Below, piece by piece: positions 9,581-20,261 of a DNA stretch of 64,000 nucleotides; the first letter of the stretch is position 1, and each line of letters starts with the position of its first letter. Source of the stretch: Hysterangium stoloniferum. Its lineage: Eukaryota > Basidiomycota > Agaricomycetes > Hysterangiales > Hysterangiaceae. Position numbers and translations under genes: made by a program. The notes beneath the pieces were generated by a model, which had not been told where the DNA came from, did not search any database, and saw only the letters and a program-made list of their open reading frames with translations. The DNA is taken from contig WHVD01000117.1 in assembly GCA_015178975.1 (NCBI GenBank), positions 186,001 to 250,000 of the forward strand. The letters run 5' to 3'.

Positions 9581-11183
9581 CAGTGACTTACAAAACGTAT
9601 CCAATGTTTTGTAGTTTCAGCTTATATATGCTATATCCCAGTAGATAAAATAGTAGAAATCACCGGAATATTTGTGAACATGACCTACCATGTATATATT
9701 TATATGGTAGAACTATATTATGTAATATCCATATATGGAAACACTATGAATATTTCAATGGAGAGCATTCATTGGATACATTTTGTAACTGACACATTTA
9801 GGCAGGAAATGACTAGTATTTAGTACTTAGTGTAGCCACCCTTTGCCTTTAATACATCTGAAGCCCTCCTAGGCATACTTTCAATCAAATCTTGACACAC
9901 CTTTTCATCAATATTGTACCATTCATCCACCACCCTCTCCCACAACTCTTCCATTCCCTGGGGTGCATTCTCATACCCTGCCAACCTCCTCTTCAGGTGA
10001 TTCCATAGGTGTTCAATGGGATTCAAGTCAGGAGACTGTGTGCTGGCCATGAGAGAACCCTGAAACCATTTTCTTGGAACCAATTCTGGGCCTTCTTGCA
10101 GGTATGCTTGGGGTCATTGTCTTGCTGGAAGATGATACCATTGGCAGGTTTACCATAGTCCTTAAGACTGGCTTGCAGGTCATCCTCCAGAACCTGGATG
10201 TAGAGATCCCCATCAATCCTTCCATCAATCTTGCATGCATACCCAACCCCCTCCCACAGCATGCACCCCCAAACCATTAAAGATCCACCACCAAACTTCA
10301 GGGTTCCCTCAACCAGCCTGTCACTCAAGCCCTCCCCTGCCTTTTTTCACACCCACTTCCTGCCATCTGACCCCAGCCTAATTTTGGTCTCATCAGACCA
10401 CACCACCTTCTTCCAATCCTCCACAGTCCAATCCTGATATGCCAAAGCAAAATCCATCCTCTCCTTCCTATGCCTCTTAGAAAGAAGAGGCCTTTTCTTC
10501 TTTACCACAGGCTTCATCCCAGCTGCCTTGAGTCCATGATGCACTGTTTAAGGATTGAGTGACTGGTTGGTGATAGTGCAAAGTGCCTTTGTTGCATCTA
10601 CAGCTGTATCAGCCTTTCCAGAGCTAATAAGGTGTTGTGCAAAGTGGATGTTGGCTGTGGAGAGTTTGGAAGGGTGACCACCAGAGGACTTAAAAAGGTG
10701 GGAACAGTGTTTAGAACAAAGTCTAGAGATAGTAGCATAGCTATAGCCAGTAGAAACTGAAATATGTCTGGCAGAATGGCCAGCATTAAGTAGAGAAAGG
10801 ATCTCATACTGGGCAGCAGTGGAAAGGGGATGCATAGTTAGAATTGAGGGAATCTTAGCTGAGAAAGCCCTTCTACTTATACTGTAGTATAGAATGATCA
10901 CATGACATGTTGAAAAACATAAACAACTGCAAACAATCAACATAGGCACATGGTTTTCATGCTAGAACCTGTCAGTTACAAAACCTATCCAATGAACCCT
11001 CTCCATTAAAATATTCATAGTGTTTCCATATATGGATATTACATAATATAGTTCTACCATATACATATATACATGATAGGTCATGTTCACAAATATTTTG
11101 GTGATTTCTACTATTTTATCTACTGGAATATAGCATATATAAGCTGAAACTACAAAACATTGGATACATTTTGTAAGTCACTG
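9581..11183 (-). mobile_element. Tc1/mariner-type DNA transposon
   Basis: Termini are CAGTGACTTACAAAA...TTTTGTAAGTCACTG, with a TA on both sides (9579-9580 and 11184-11185). The inverted repeats are long (about 210 bp each) and nearly identical. The single gene is on the minus strand and is broken. Total length 1,603 bp is typical for Tc1. Confidence 0.96.
9820..10835 (-). pseudogene. Tc1-type transposase, inactivated
   Basis: ATG at 10833-10835. The protein begins with a helix-turn-helix (MHPLSTAAQYEIL...SVSTGYSYATISRL), then the DDE core: first D in VVWSDETK, second D in FQQDNDPKHT, and E in SPDLNPIEHLW. It ends KGGYTKY at 9823. Lesions: TAA near 10548-10550 (probably CAA to TAA), TGA after GRKWV near 10347, and a 2 nt insertion around 10045-10050 (an extra CA in GCACACAG) that shifts the frame before NPIEHLW. 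The enzyme would cut and paste the element at TA sites. The protein is dead here. Confidence 0.92.
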
Positions 11184-11378
11184 TAGCTATGGTGTCTGGA
11201 GAGAAGGGAAACATCCTGGGCTATATAAGTCATGGTAATGTGGCAATAGAACAAAAGAGGGGAACAAAGGAACAAGGAACAAAGGGAACACATAACAAAG
11301 AGTGAACGCATAACAAAAGAGCAAACACATAACGGGAACAATGAGTGAAAGTGTAAGACTGGGGGCGCCAGGCTTACA

Positions 11379-11389
11379 CCCCTCCCTAC
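11379..11389 (-). promoter_or_regulatory. Polypurine tract of the gag-only element (minus strand)
   Basis: Read on the minus strand, GTAGGGAGGGG lies immediately before TGTAAGCC, the start of the 3' LTR. This fixes the element's direction as minus. Confidence 0.75.
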
Positions 11390-11569
11390 ACAAAAACCAA
11401 CCCACTACCCCAAATTTCACCCTATTGGACGTCCTTTGTCAATGTGGAGCTTCAGGCGGCGGAGTTTGTAAACCCCGTTCCAATAGTACAACAATGTCAC
11501 AGCGACAGAAATTCGACATGGCAATTAAAATAAGATTATCTAGAATAACAATTCACAGTCACATCAGTA

Positions 11570-12589
11570 TCAGTTGGGCTGGTTGCAGGCATCTGAGTCT
11601 GTATCATCATCCCTGTAACAAACGGGAATGGAGTCATCTGGCAGATCTTCTCCCTGAGCAAAATACTCTTTAGCATCCAACAGGATGGCCCCCATAGGTT
11701 CTCTCTTGATGGTAGGTGTTTTCAGGGCAGCAAAATCGGCCAGGAGTGACACCTCGGGCAAGATCTCCAGGGCAGGTGTGGCCAACATGTGCAGTCCAAC
11801 CCTCATCACTGGGGACCTTTCGGCACCTCCAACACCCTCCGACTGCAGAAAGACGTTCGCGGTCAGCAATACTGAGTGGATCGGGATGAGGGAGTGTGGT
11901 ACTGGTGGTGGTTGACGATGTGCGAGCAGGGCCAGGTCCAGGGGTGGAACGAGTAGCAGGAATCTCCATGATAAGGCTTTCCCACTGCATGGACATGAGA
12001 GCAACAAGGTTGTCAAAGCTGATGGTCTCGAGGTCAAAGTCCGGAATAGACATGATGTGAAGGAGGAGCATGGGGTGGGAATGAAAGAGGAGCTGGTATT
12101 TGTAGATACAGTATGGACATTGACAATGGTTGGCCCTAACGCATTGCGTGCATCTGCAAGAGCGGCGGCATAATCCAAAAACGAGTGCCGATTTTGAGCA
12201 CACAAAAAGAATGTGCGAAGGGCGACCATCTTGTAGCCCTTGGGCATAAAACGGCTTCGGATCTGCTTCTCGAATGTCTCCCATGATGTGAGCTTCAAGA
12301 AATCCATGTGGCCAGCATTCCACCAGCCAGCCATTGTTGGTTCTTGCATATTGGCACCTGCAAGTCGAATCTTTGTCTCAATAGAGAGGTCTGGAGCTTT
12401 GTCCGTTTTTGTGGAGGTGTAGATAGCAAAACCATCCTCACACTGGCCAAGCCAAGCTTCAATAGCAGTTGCTGTGAGGGGGCCAGTGAAGGCAGTGATG
12501 ATCTTTGATGCCATTGGTGATGTGTCACTGTCGTCGTTGCTGTCGTCTGAATTGGGAAATGTGTGTGGCGATGGAAGGCGATTTTGCAT
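11570..12589 (-). pseudogene. gag: Gag of the gag-only element, frameshifted
   Basis: ATG at 12587-12589 on the minus strand. The first frame carries a capsid-like region (MASKIITAFTGPL..., GWWNAGHMDFLKLTSWETFE, then FMPKGYKMVALRTFF). Around 12100-12150 the sense moves to another frame (MSIPDFDLETISFDNLVALM to about 11720), which holds a zinc-knuckle-like cluster CWRCRK...HVGHTCPGD, and it returns to the first frame for an acidic tail ending DDDTDSDACNQPN at 11573. Two compensating indels therefore break the gene. The overall plan (gag domain, degenerate CCHC, acidic tail) fits fungal gag proteins. Confidence 0.75.
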
Positions 12590-12705
12590 GGAACTGGATA
12601 GGGGAGTGTGAATTGTGAGAGAATGTGAATGAGTGGTGTGGCGAGTGAACCGGGGTGCGGTGGAATCGTCCAGAGTGAAAAAAAAGGCCGGTGTCAAAAA
12701 AAAAG

Positions 12706-12990
12706 TGGAATCCCATTGTCAATGGGATCACTGGTGGTCACATGAGTTGACAGGACCACAGTGTATAGTCTGGAACAGGACTGGATACAGGAAGTATAGC
12801 TACGGTGTCTGGAGAGAAGGGAAACATCCTGGGCTATATAAGTCATGGTAATGTGGCAATAGAACAAAAGAGGGGAACAAAGGAACAAGGAACAAAGAGA
12901 ACACATAACAAAGAGTGAACGCATAACAAAAGAGCGAACACATAACGGGAACAATGAGTGAAAGCGTAAGACTGGGGCGCCAGGCTTACA
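12706..12990 (-). repeat. 5' LTR of the gag-only element
   Basis: 285 bp, TGGAATCC...GCTTACA on the plus strand. It holds the undisturbed TA target of the Tc1 insertion seen in the partner LTR. A run of A follows at 12696-12704; I see no convincing tRNA-type primer site. Confidence 0.92.
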
Positions 12991-12995
12991 TCCGG

Positions 12996-13339
12996 ACTCA
13001 CAACAAGACAATAAAGAAAATTTTCAAGGCTCCTGCAGCTCAGGTATGCTCGTTTTATTGATATAAAACTTCCGATATACATGGTGCTCCGACCTCAATT
13101 CAACTTCCACCGTAAGGCAATCATTCATATTCTCCAGGCACGGCACGGTTTAGTATGGATTATTTGTGTATGCATGGCCCCAGGGTGCATTCCAGGCTTT
13201 TCAAATATCAAGACCATCGCACTACAAGAAAACCTACGAAATTTTCCATGCTGATTAGTTCGTTATTTAGTGCCTTCGTACCCCCAACCATACAACAATG
13301 CTATTTATAGAAAGAGCTCAACACGGATACAGTCAACGT
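12996..13339. other. End of copy A and junction with the tandem units
   Basis: 12996-13212 matches 15896-16110 (unit B) and 30325-30545 (unit C). Similarity stops at about 13212. 13213-13339 is unrelated sequence that leads into unit B. No gene. Confidence 0.65.
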
Positions 13340-13790
13340 AGGTAGATGTAGGATGACTAATATTGCGAAAATCCTCCACTTGATCAACAATAATAATGAG
13401 GGGGCATAACGTAGATTGATTGGTGCGGCTTAAAAAATAATATTGAAAAGGGCTAGTCTTCAAGTGAATTTCCATCCCATGAAGCCCACCCTGTAATCCA
13501 CTGACCAACTATCTGAAGTCGATACCCTAATGAGCCAGCGTTACATAGGACGCGGAGGAACAGCGATGATTCATTGTGGAAAATGATTAAATATGATGTT
13601 TGGAAAAATATATGCGTGGATCGTCTGTGTGAAAGTTAACTAGTCAGGTGGATCCCCTTTGGGATATTTGGGCGAATAATAGGCTGGTTTGCCTGGAAAA
13701 GGAAAAGCAGATTCAATCTTGTCTAGGCGATCGGAATATTTTGGTTTTTGTAATTTGCCACGTCACTGCACAGGAATATCGGCAATAACA

Positions 13791-15165
13791 TTACTTCTCT
13801 TTGAGCACATCATTAATACCAACATCTATTAGGAGGTTGGTCGACGGACTATAAACACTTGAACATAGAAAAGATGAACTTGTCCTCCCAGCACATATAA
13901 AACAAAATGTCCATGGGAGAAAGCAAACACATTGCACAAAGCTCTTCAGCCTCTCTCTCTTCAATGGGATGCAAGAGGTCACCAGGTGGCAGGCCTTGCA
14001 TATGGCTTTGCATATATTTCTGAAAATTTTCAGAAAATACAAAACCGCCGCGCGGGGGGCAACCTTTTCTTGACACCTCAAGAGGGAGTGATTGAGGCGG
14101 TCCAATTGTTGGTCAGACAGATCAACACTCCCATCTTCCCCAAGTTCAAACAAGTGCACTCTGAGCCAGTGTTGCATGGCATCCCGTTCCGTGCTGTGAT
14201 GGTAGGAGCAATTTCTGCGAAGCAGATCATCCTGGATCAAAGCATCTGGAATACGGCCTGCAGAAATTGCCGAGGGTGCCTGACTGGGGGGTGCGGGCAA
14301 GGGTTGAGGAAAGGGAAGGTGGGGCTGGTTGTGCCGTGAGGAACAAATTTAGGCTGGAGAGTGCGTCCAACTCCTCAGCCATAGTTGACTTCACAGGAGG
14401 TACCATGAAAGCGGAATTTCGCTCTAGGTCCTCAATTATGATTTGGCGGGGAGTTGTACTACAGCCAGTAATCCACCAGGAATACTACTCAGTGAATTGA
14501 AACAATAAATTCTCTTTACTCACTTTTGCATCTCCCCGTCGGAGTGCCTACATACACCACTCGTGTTCAATAATGTCGTGCGGATCTCCCCCCAATCCGC
14601 AATTTCGACATGAAGCCTAAGTGTTGTATCTTCTTTAGTAATAAACCTGTAGGTCTGTGGGTCAGCGAATAAAATTTCAGACATTGATGTCTCACTGTTG
14701 TTGCTGTTCGTCCTTGTCTCCGATACTCTGAGCGCGGAAAGCTGTGAGTGATTGAGCTCTCCTGCAAGGTCGCCGTCACTGAGGAAGGGATAAGTGGAAG
14801 TATTGAAGTAAAAGTCTCCCGACATACCGAGAAATGTTGGTCATTTGTATGGACAGAGGATGGTAGTGCTAACAGAGTGGGGAAAGGTTTAGAAGAAAAC
14901 TGTTGTCTGTCGCCCCCAGCCTTTTATGCAGCCTAAATCGACCTAAGCGAGTCGCTAGAATTTCACAAGCGCTTGGGATGAAAAAAACAGCTCCGCAGCA
15001 TTGATTATAGAAACGTCTGTCACTTTGTCTTCTTCTCTCCCCTTTTTCTTTGACAGTAAGGCACGGCAAATTGCCACAAGTATCCGAGCACCTCCCCCAC
15101 CTTGTTCAAGTAGATTAGTGGTCACATGTGCCCCAACCTTCTTCTGGATGGCAGGGTGGAAGAAT
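13791..15165 (-). pseudogene. Gene Q, copy B (frameshifted)
   Basis: Collinear with the open copy at 17843-19183. The upstream exon (about 15165-14525) starts after an AATAG acceptor with IFFHPAIQKKVGAHVTTNLL and loses frame at a T-run near 14985, where bases present in copy C (after INAAEL) are missing. The downstream exon reads NCSYHHSTERDAMQHWLRVH and LFELGEDGSVDLSDQQLDRL, then shifts frame near 14060. No known domain is recognised; the later part is leucine- and charge-rich. Decayed paralogue. Confidence 0.7.
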
Positions 15166-16416
15166 ATCTATTAACAGAATTTAACCTTTTGTATAAACAA
15201 AGATTACGCGAGACACGACAAACGATGTAATTGGGGGCAGTATGAAACCTTTCATGCAGGTTTGATTTGACTCCGGACCAAAGCAATGTGATTATTTCCA
15301 TCATTCTACGTTCGAAAGTAATAGATTTTGATTCTGTATGGCTGCTTGATACTTTGGTAGGAAAAGGGCATAATGTTCTCGGTGTCAAAGTGTAGGATGC
15401 ACTTCTGCTTTCAAGACAAGGGCCAAGTCCTTCAAGTTTTATGGCGTCGGAACCACCCCTTCAACACAGTACCTTATGTAAGAAGATGGCTCACAGGGAT
15501 TGTTGCCAGTTATTTTCCCTGACAACAGCAGGAAGAAGCGAACCTGTTGTTCAGGGCGAAGCCGTTTAATCAACAGGGCTGCACTGAACCAGCGTTGTAC
15601 ACCCCAAGCATAGGAAGAAAAAATATGGCATAGAATTTTCCACAGATGAGCAATTTAAGTGAAGTGCTTGACGTCCCGCCGACTTCAATTCTTTTAAATT
15701 TGCAGTAGAATATCAACTTCCTCAAAAACTTGCAGGCACATAAACAGTTAGGTATTTCACTGTTCCCGAAGCCGCATACCCTCCCGTGAGTATAGATGCT
15801 TATAATATGGCAATATTATCCCATTATTTTTCTCTGCTTGAATATGCTCTCCTGATACTGCCTGCTGTTGCGATACTATATTTACTGCCGGGCTCACAAC
15901 AAGACAATAAAGAAATTTTCAAGGCGTTCCTGCAACTCACATATGCTTATTTATTGATATAGAACTTCTGATATACAAAGTGCTCCAAACCTCCACCATA
16001 AGACAATCATTCATATTCTTCAGGCACGGCACAGTTTAGCATGGACTATTGGTGTGTGCATGGCCCCAGGTTGCGTTCCAAGTTTGTCAAATATCAAGAC
16101 CATTGACAAAGGAAGATTGCGAGCAGAATGTTAATTTCAGACCAAGTGGATTACTCAAAGTTTTTGTGTGTGACATCGGACTCGAGCTGACTTACCCATC
16201 TCACGCTTTAGGGTAAAGCACACGATACCAGGACACGGTGAGGTTCCCGAACCTCTTTATTAGAGCAACCGCGTGTCACCATACCGAGGGAGTGATACAA
16301 GGAGATAGGGCAGAGTCGCTCCGTGTGTCAGTAGGGTTGAATCATGACTCCTGTTTAGGCATTGACAATAACATGTGTGAGTTGAGGACATAGACCATGT
16401 CACCGCCAGTACTCAC
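15166..16416. other. Unit B sequence without supported coding regions
   Basis: This is the part that also survives in copy A and unit C. Short open frames are not shared by the copies. It may include upstream exons of gene Q and the 3' part of a family T copy, but I cannot support any. Confidence 0.5.
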
Positions 16417-16817
16417 CATCTACTGTCGTTGTTGTCGTCGTCGGACGAAAATCGTCTAGAGCTACGAAAGATGATCTCTAGTAACGGCGGCGAATCCTTG
16501 GTCTGCAATGGCAAATAGACCAACGAGTAGCATTGTTAGCACCCAGAATATCCTGTAGAGATCATGCTATGGTCAGCACAATGATATTTGGATTTCTTAC
16601 GCGAACATACCCCCAGTCCCTTCCCAGTCCAGTTCGCCGTCCACCTCCAGGCCTTCGCACCTCACCTAGAGGGTTAGTATGTTCGGATGAACCCAGCCAT
16701 ATTCCTTCTTCGATCAGGTCTTGGAGCCTTTTGACCAGCATCGACAACGCTGCTGTTTTGCCCGGTGGGGGCAGGAGCACTGGCGGTCGAAGGAATGCTT
16801 ATTGGGGTAGTTCCGAC
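16417..16817 (-). pseudogene. Family T membrane protein, copy B: first two exons only, decayed
   Basis: Exon 1 (about 16817-16612) matches exon 1 of gene D (GKTAALSMLVKRLQDLIEEG versus GKTALLLMLAKRLPLLIEER) but lacks the start codon and has a stop at the CGA position. It ends at a GTATGT donor. Exon 2 begins after CTACAG with the hydrophobic segment ILGVLTMLLVGLFAIADQGF and hits TAG within the conserved region. Later family exons are absent, replaced by unrelated unit sequence. Confidence 0.7.
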
Positions 16818-17842
16818 ACGGCGCGATAATGCAGATGGCGCAGCGGCAGAACCGCTGATGGGAACTTGCTGATAGTCGAAGACAGATTGACGAGATGTTG
16901 TGGGTGTAGGAACGGAGTATGGCTGAGTTCAATGGAGAACGGTCGAATTCACTGAGAATAGCCGAGTTCAACGGATTAGTTTTCGAGGGGACGCAAATAC
17001 TTTCTTTTCCAATAGCGATATCAAGTTCTTTTCCATTCTTTGTCCCAACCTCCCTTGATCATGCCGTGTGATTGAAAGTCAACATATGGGAATGCGGGAA
17101 GAAAGAAGGAAGAAGGAAGACAGAAGAAGTAGGATTAACCGTCTACCACTCAGCATCGATCGATCCATGTTAGTGTGCCTTACATAGGCTGATAAAAAGT
17201 CACTCGCGGTGGTTTACATAGATGTACTAGGCATTGTGAGTACATAGACATGCCTGTAGATTTAACTAGTTCTTGACAACTGTAGGTTTATTTGCCCATC
17301 CATTAAATGCCATTATACCAATTCTAGGTAGATCTCTACGTTGGTAGCATGACTAATATTGCGAAAATCCTCCACTTGATCAACAATAATAATGAGGGAG
17401 TATGGCGTAGATCGATTGGTGCGGCTTAAAATAATATTGAAAATGGGTAGTCTTTAAGTGAATATCCATCCTATGAAGCCCACCTTGTAATCCACCGATC
17501 AACTATCTGAAGTCGATACCCTAATGAGCCAGCGTTACATAGGACGCGGAGGAACAGCGATGTTTCATCGTGGAAAATTATTAAACATGATGTCTGGAAA
17601 AAAATATTCGTGGAACGTCTGTGTAAAAGTTAACTAGTCAGGTGGATCCCCTTTGGGATATTTGGGCGAATAATAGGCTGGTTTGTCTGGAAAAGGAAGA
17701 GCAGATTCAATCTTGTCTAGGCGATCAGAATATTTTGGTTTTTGTAATTTGCCACGTCACTGCACAGGAATATCCCCGATGACGTTACTTCTCTTTGAGC
17801 ACATCACTAATAACAACATCTATTAGGAGGTTGATCGACGGA

Positions 17843-19183
17843 CTATAAACACTTGAACATAGAAAAGATGAACTTGTCCTCCCAGCACATATAAGACAAA
17901 ATGTCCATCGGAGAAAGCAAACGCATTGCAAAAAGAGCTTCGGCCTCTCGCTCTTCAATGGAATGCAAGAGGTCACCAGGTGGCAGGTCTTGCTTATGAC
18001 TTTCCATATGTTTCTGAAAGTTTTCAGAAAATAGAAAACCGCCGCGCTGGGGGCAAGCCTTCTCTTGACACCTCAAGAGGGAGCGATTGAGGTGGTCCAA
18101 TTGTCCGTCTGACAGATCAACACTCCCATCTTCCCCAAGTTCAAACAAGTGCCCTCTTAGCCAGTGTTGCATTGCATCCCGTTCCGTGCTGTAATCGTAG
18201 GAGCAATTTCTGCGAACCAGATCACCCTGGATCAAAGGTAGGCATCTTGAATACCGCCGTCGGAAATTGTGCAGGATGCCTGACCGTGGGGTGCGAGCAA
18301 GGGTTGAGGGAAGGGAAGGGGGGGCTGGTTGTGCCGTAAGAAACAAATCTGGGCTGGAGGGTGCGTCCAACTCCTCAGCCGTAGTGGACTTCACAGGGGG
18401 TACCATGGAAGCGGTATTTCGCTCCAGATGCTCAATGTGATCTTCAATTATCTCGTGACGGGGAGTTGCACTACAGCCAGGAATAATACTCAGTGAATTG
18501 AAACGATGAATTCTCTTTACTCACTTTTGCATCTCCCCGTCGGAGTGCCTACATATAACACTCATGTTCAATAATGTCGTGCGGATCTCCCCCCAATCCG
18601 CAATTTCGACATGAAAACTAAGTGTTGAATCTTCTTTAGTAATAACCCTATGGACCTGTGGGTCAGCCAACAAAATTTCTGACATTGATGTCTCACTGTT
18701 GTTGCTGTTCGTCCTTGTCTCCGATACTCTGAGCGCGGAAAGCTGTGAGTGATTGAGGGACGTCAAGCTCTCCTGCAAGGTCGCCGTCACTGAGGAAGGG
18801 ATAAGTGGAAGTATTGAAGTAAAAGTCTCCCGACATACCGAGAACTGTTGGTCATTTGTATGGACAGAGGATGGTGGTGCTAACAGAGTGGGGGAAAGGT
18901 TTAGAAGAAAACTGCTGTCTGTCGCCCCCAGCCTTATATGCAGCCTAAATCGACCTAAGCGAGTCGCTAGAATTTCAGAAGCGCTTGGGATGAATATGAA
19001 AACCAGCTCCGCAGCATTGATTATAGAAACGTCTGTCACTTTGTCTTCTTCTCTCCCCTTTTTCTTTGACAGTAATGCACGGCAAATTGCCAGAAGTATC
19101 CGAGCACCTCCCCCACCTTGTTCAAGTAGATTAATGGTCACATGTGCCCCAACCTTCTTCTGGATGGCAGGGTGGAAGAATAT
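17843..19183 (-). CDS. Gene Q, copy C: uncharacterised protein, two open exons
   Basis: Exon a runs 19183-18525 after an AATAG acceptor and ends MQ(K) at a GTGAGT donor; exon b runs 18470-17843 after a GTAG acceptor. The join keeps frame (ATG CAA AA|T GCA ACT) and gives at least 429 codons with no stop, ending FIFSMFKCL. Notable parts: IFFHPAIQKKVGAHVTINLL, a serine- and threonine-rich centre (SETRTNSNNSETSMSEILLA), HEIIEDHIEHLERN, and ERDAMQHWLRGHLFELGEDG. I recognise no domain. The true start lies further upstream and is unknown; the Copia element inserted 170 bp upstream of exon a probably separates it from its 5' end. Copies A and B are decayed, so this is the best-preserved member. Confidence 0.5.
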
Positions 19184-19355
19184 CTATTAACAGAATTTAA
19201 CCTTTTGTATAAACAAAGATCACGCGAGACACGACAAACGATGTAATTGGGTAGTATGAAACCTTTCATGCAGGTTTGATTTGACTCCGGACCAAAGCAA
19301 TGTGATTATTTCCATCATTCTACGTTCGAAAGTAATAGATTTTGATTCTGTATGG

Positions 19356-19660
19356 TGTTAGAGTATGATATTACAGCTCTTACATAGTCTATGATGTTCC
19401 CTATATTTTTCTGATATTTGTAGTGTTTTTCCCAGCACTGTAGGTGCAGTATTGAGTGAGTTACCTAGTAAGGTAACTGATGTGTAGGTGCTTAGGTAAG
19501 CACCCTGTAGTATACTCCGCTGTGGGTGTGGGAAAGTCTCCTTAGTGTTTACTTTCCTCACACTCACAGGTATGTAGTTATTTCACAGTTGAATACATTA
19601 AGTGTTTACTTTCCTCACACTCACAGGGTGTTTGTCAAGAGTTATTCAACTGTTTCAACA
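19356..19660 (+). repeat. 5' LTR of the Copia element
   Basis: TGTTAGAGTATG...GTTTCAACA. Contains two copies of TTTACTTTCCTCACACTCAC. A short open frame on the opposite strand is a chance feature shared by both LTRs. Confidence 0.97.
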
Positions 19661-19672
19661 GGTTATGGGCCC
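19661..19672 (+). promoter_or_regulatory. Primer-binding site: complement of the initiator tRNA-Met anticodon arm
   Basis: GGTTATGGGCCC follows the LTR directly. Its reverse complement, GGGCCCATAACC, is the anticodon stem-loop sequence of eukaryotic initiator tRNA-Met. Priming by a 5' half of this tRNA is established for Drosophila copia and relatives. Confidence 0.8.
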
Positions 19673-20261
19673 CGGCTTCTAAACCGGTACATCCAGTTGT
19701 CATCTGCACAATCCATCACTTTGCACATCTTTTCTGACAACTTCTACTTGTCCAAAACACTCTACATTGCGTTTGGATTTTATTTTGGTTATATCTCCTT
19801 GGATTTTGGCCTGATTTGGTCACTTTTTGGACTCACATCTCACACCTGTGATTGTGCGCATTTTTCGCCCATCTAGGCGCTGTATCCATAAAAGGAAATA
19901 TATTCCCACACTCCAAATCGCTTGTCGTCGCTCAATTTCCCTTTTTTGGGCAACTTCATTTTTATCACCCTTGTGACTCACCCTGTCACACCCTGTCACC
20001 TCTCTCTCCAGTCACACTCTTCCCTCACACCTCAAGCACTTCACAGTATCATCTGGGTCTGTGCCACGTCATTTTCCCTTTTTTAACACGGTCTTTTAGA
20101 TACATTGAACTTGAACTGTTGGCATTGTGCTCTTCAGTGGGCCTTTGTTTTTACCTTCCTTGCAATATCACGGTAACCCTGTTGAGCAAGGCGGTGTTAC
20201 AACTGCGAGTCCAATTACTTAGTTCTTTTTAAGTTAAATTCTTGGTGGATATTGACGTGTC

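Larger units (their letters stand above)
9488..11378 (-). repeat. 3' LTR of the gag-only element, split by a Tc1 transposon
   Basis: 9488-9580 plus 11186-11378 rebuild a 286 bp LTR matching 12706-12990. The other LTR shows the empty site (GAAGTATAGCTACGG at about 12793-12807), which confirms a clean TA insertion. Confidence 0.93.
9488..12990 (-). mobile_element. Gag-only (non-autonomous) LTR retrotransposon, minus orientation
   Basis: Two ~285 bp LTRs (9488-11378 after removing a Tc1 insertion, and 12706-12990) enclose only ~1.3 kb. Ends are TGGAATCC...GCTTACA on the plus strand (TGTAAGCC...GGATTCCA on the minus). The target duplication is TCCAG (9483-9487) and TCCGG (12991-12995), one mismatch. 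Orientation follows from the minus-strand gag and from a purine tract on the minus strand beside the left LTR. No protease, RT or integrase is present, so it must rely on another element (the TR-GAG type of structure). The LTRs differ at roughly 3 percent of sites. Confidence 0.88.
13340..17338. repeat. Tandem duplication, unit B (~4.0 kb)
   Basis: The motif GACTAATATTGCGAAAATCC at about 13354 recurs at 17353, and the unit end (AGATTTAACTAGTTCTTGAC at about 17259) recurs at about 31718. Unit B contains a decayed gene Q copy and decayed first exons of membrane-protein family T, both on the minus strand. Confidence 0.9.

Noticed and set aside
19358..19567. 69 codon minus-strand frame repeated at 29471-29680
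   Set aside because: It lies wholly inside the Copia LTR and is repeated only because the LTRs are identical.
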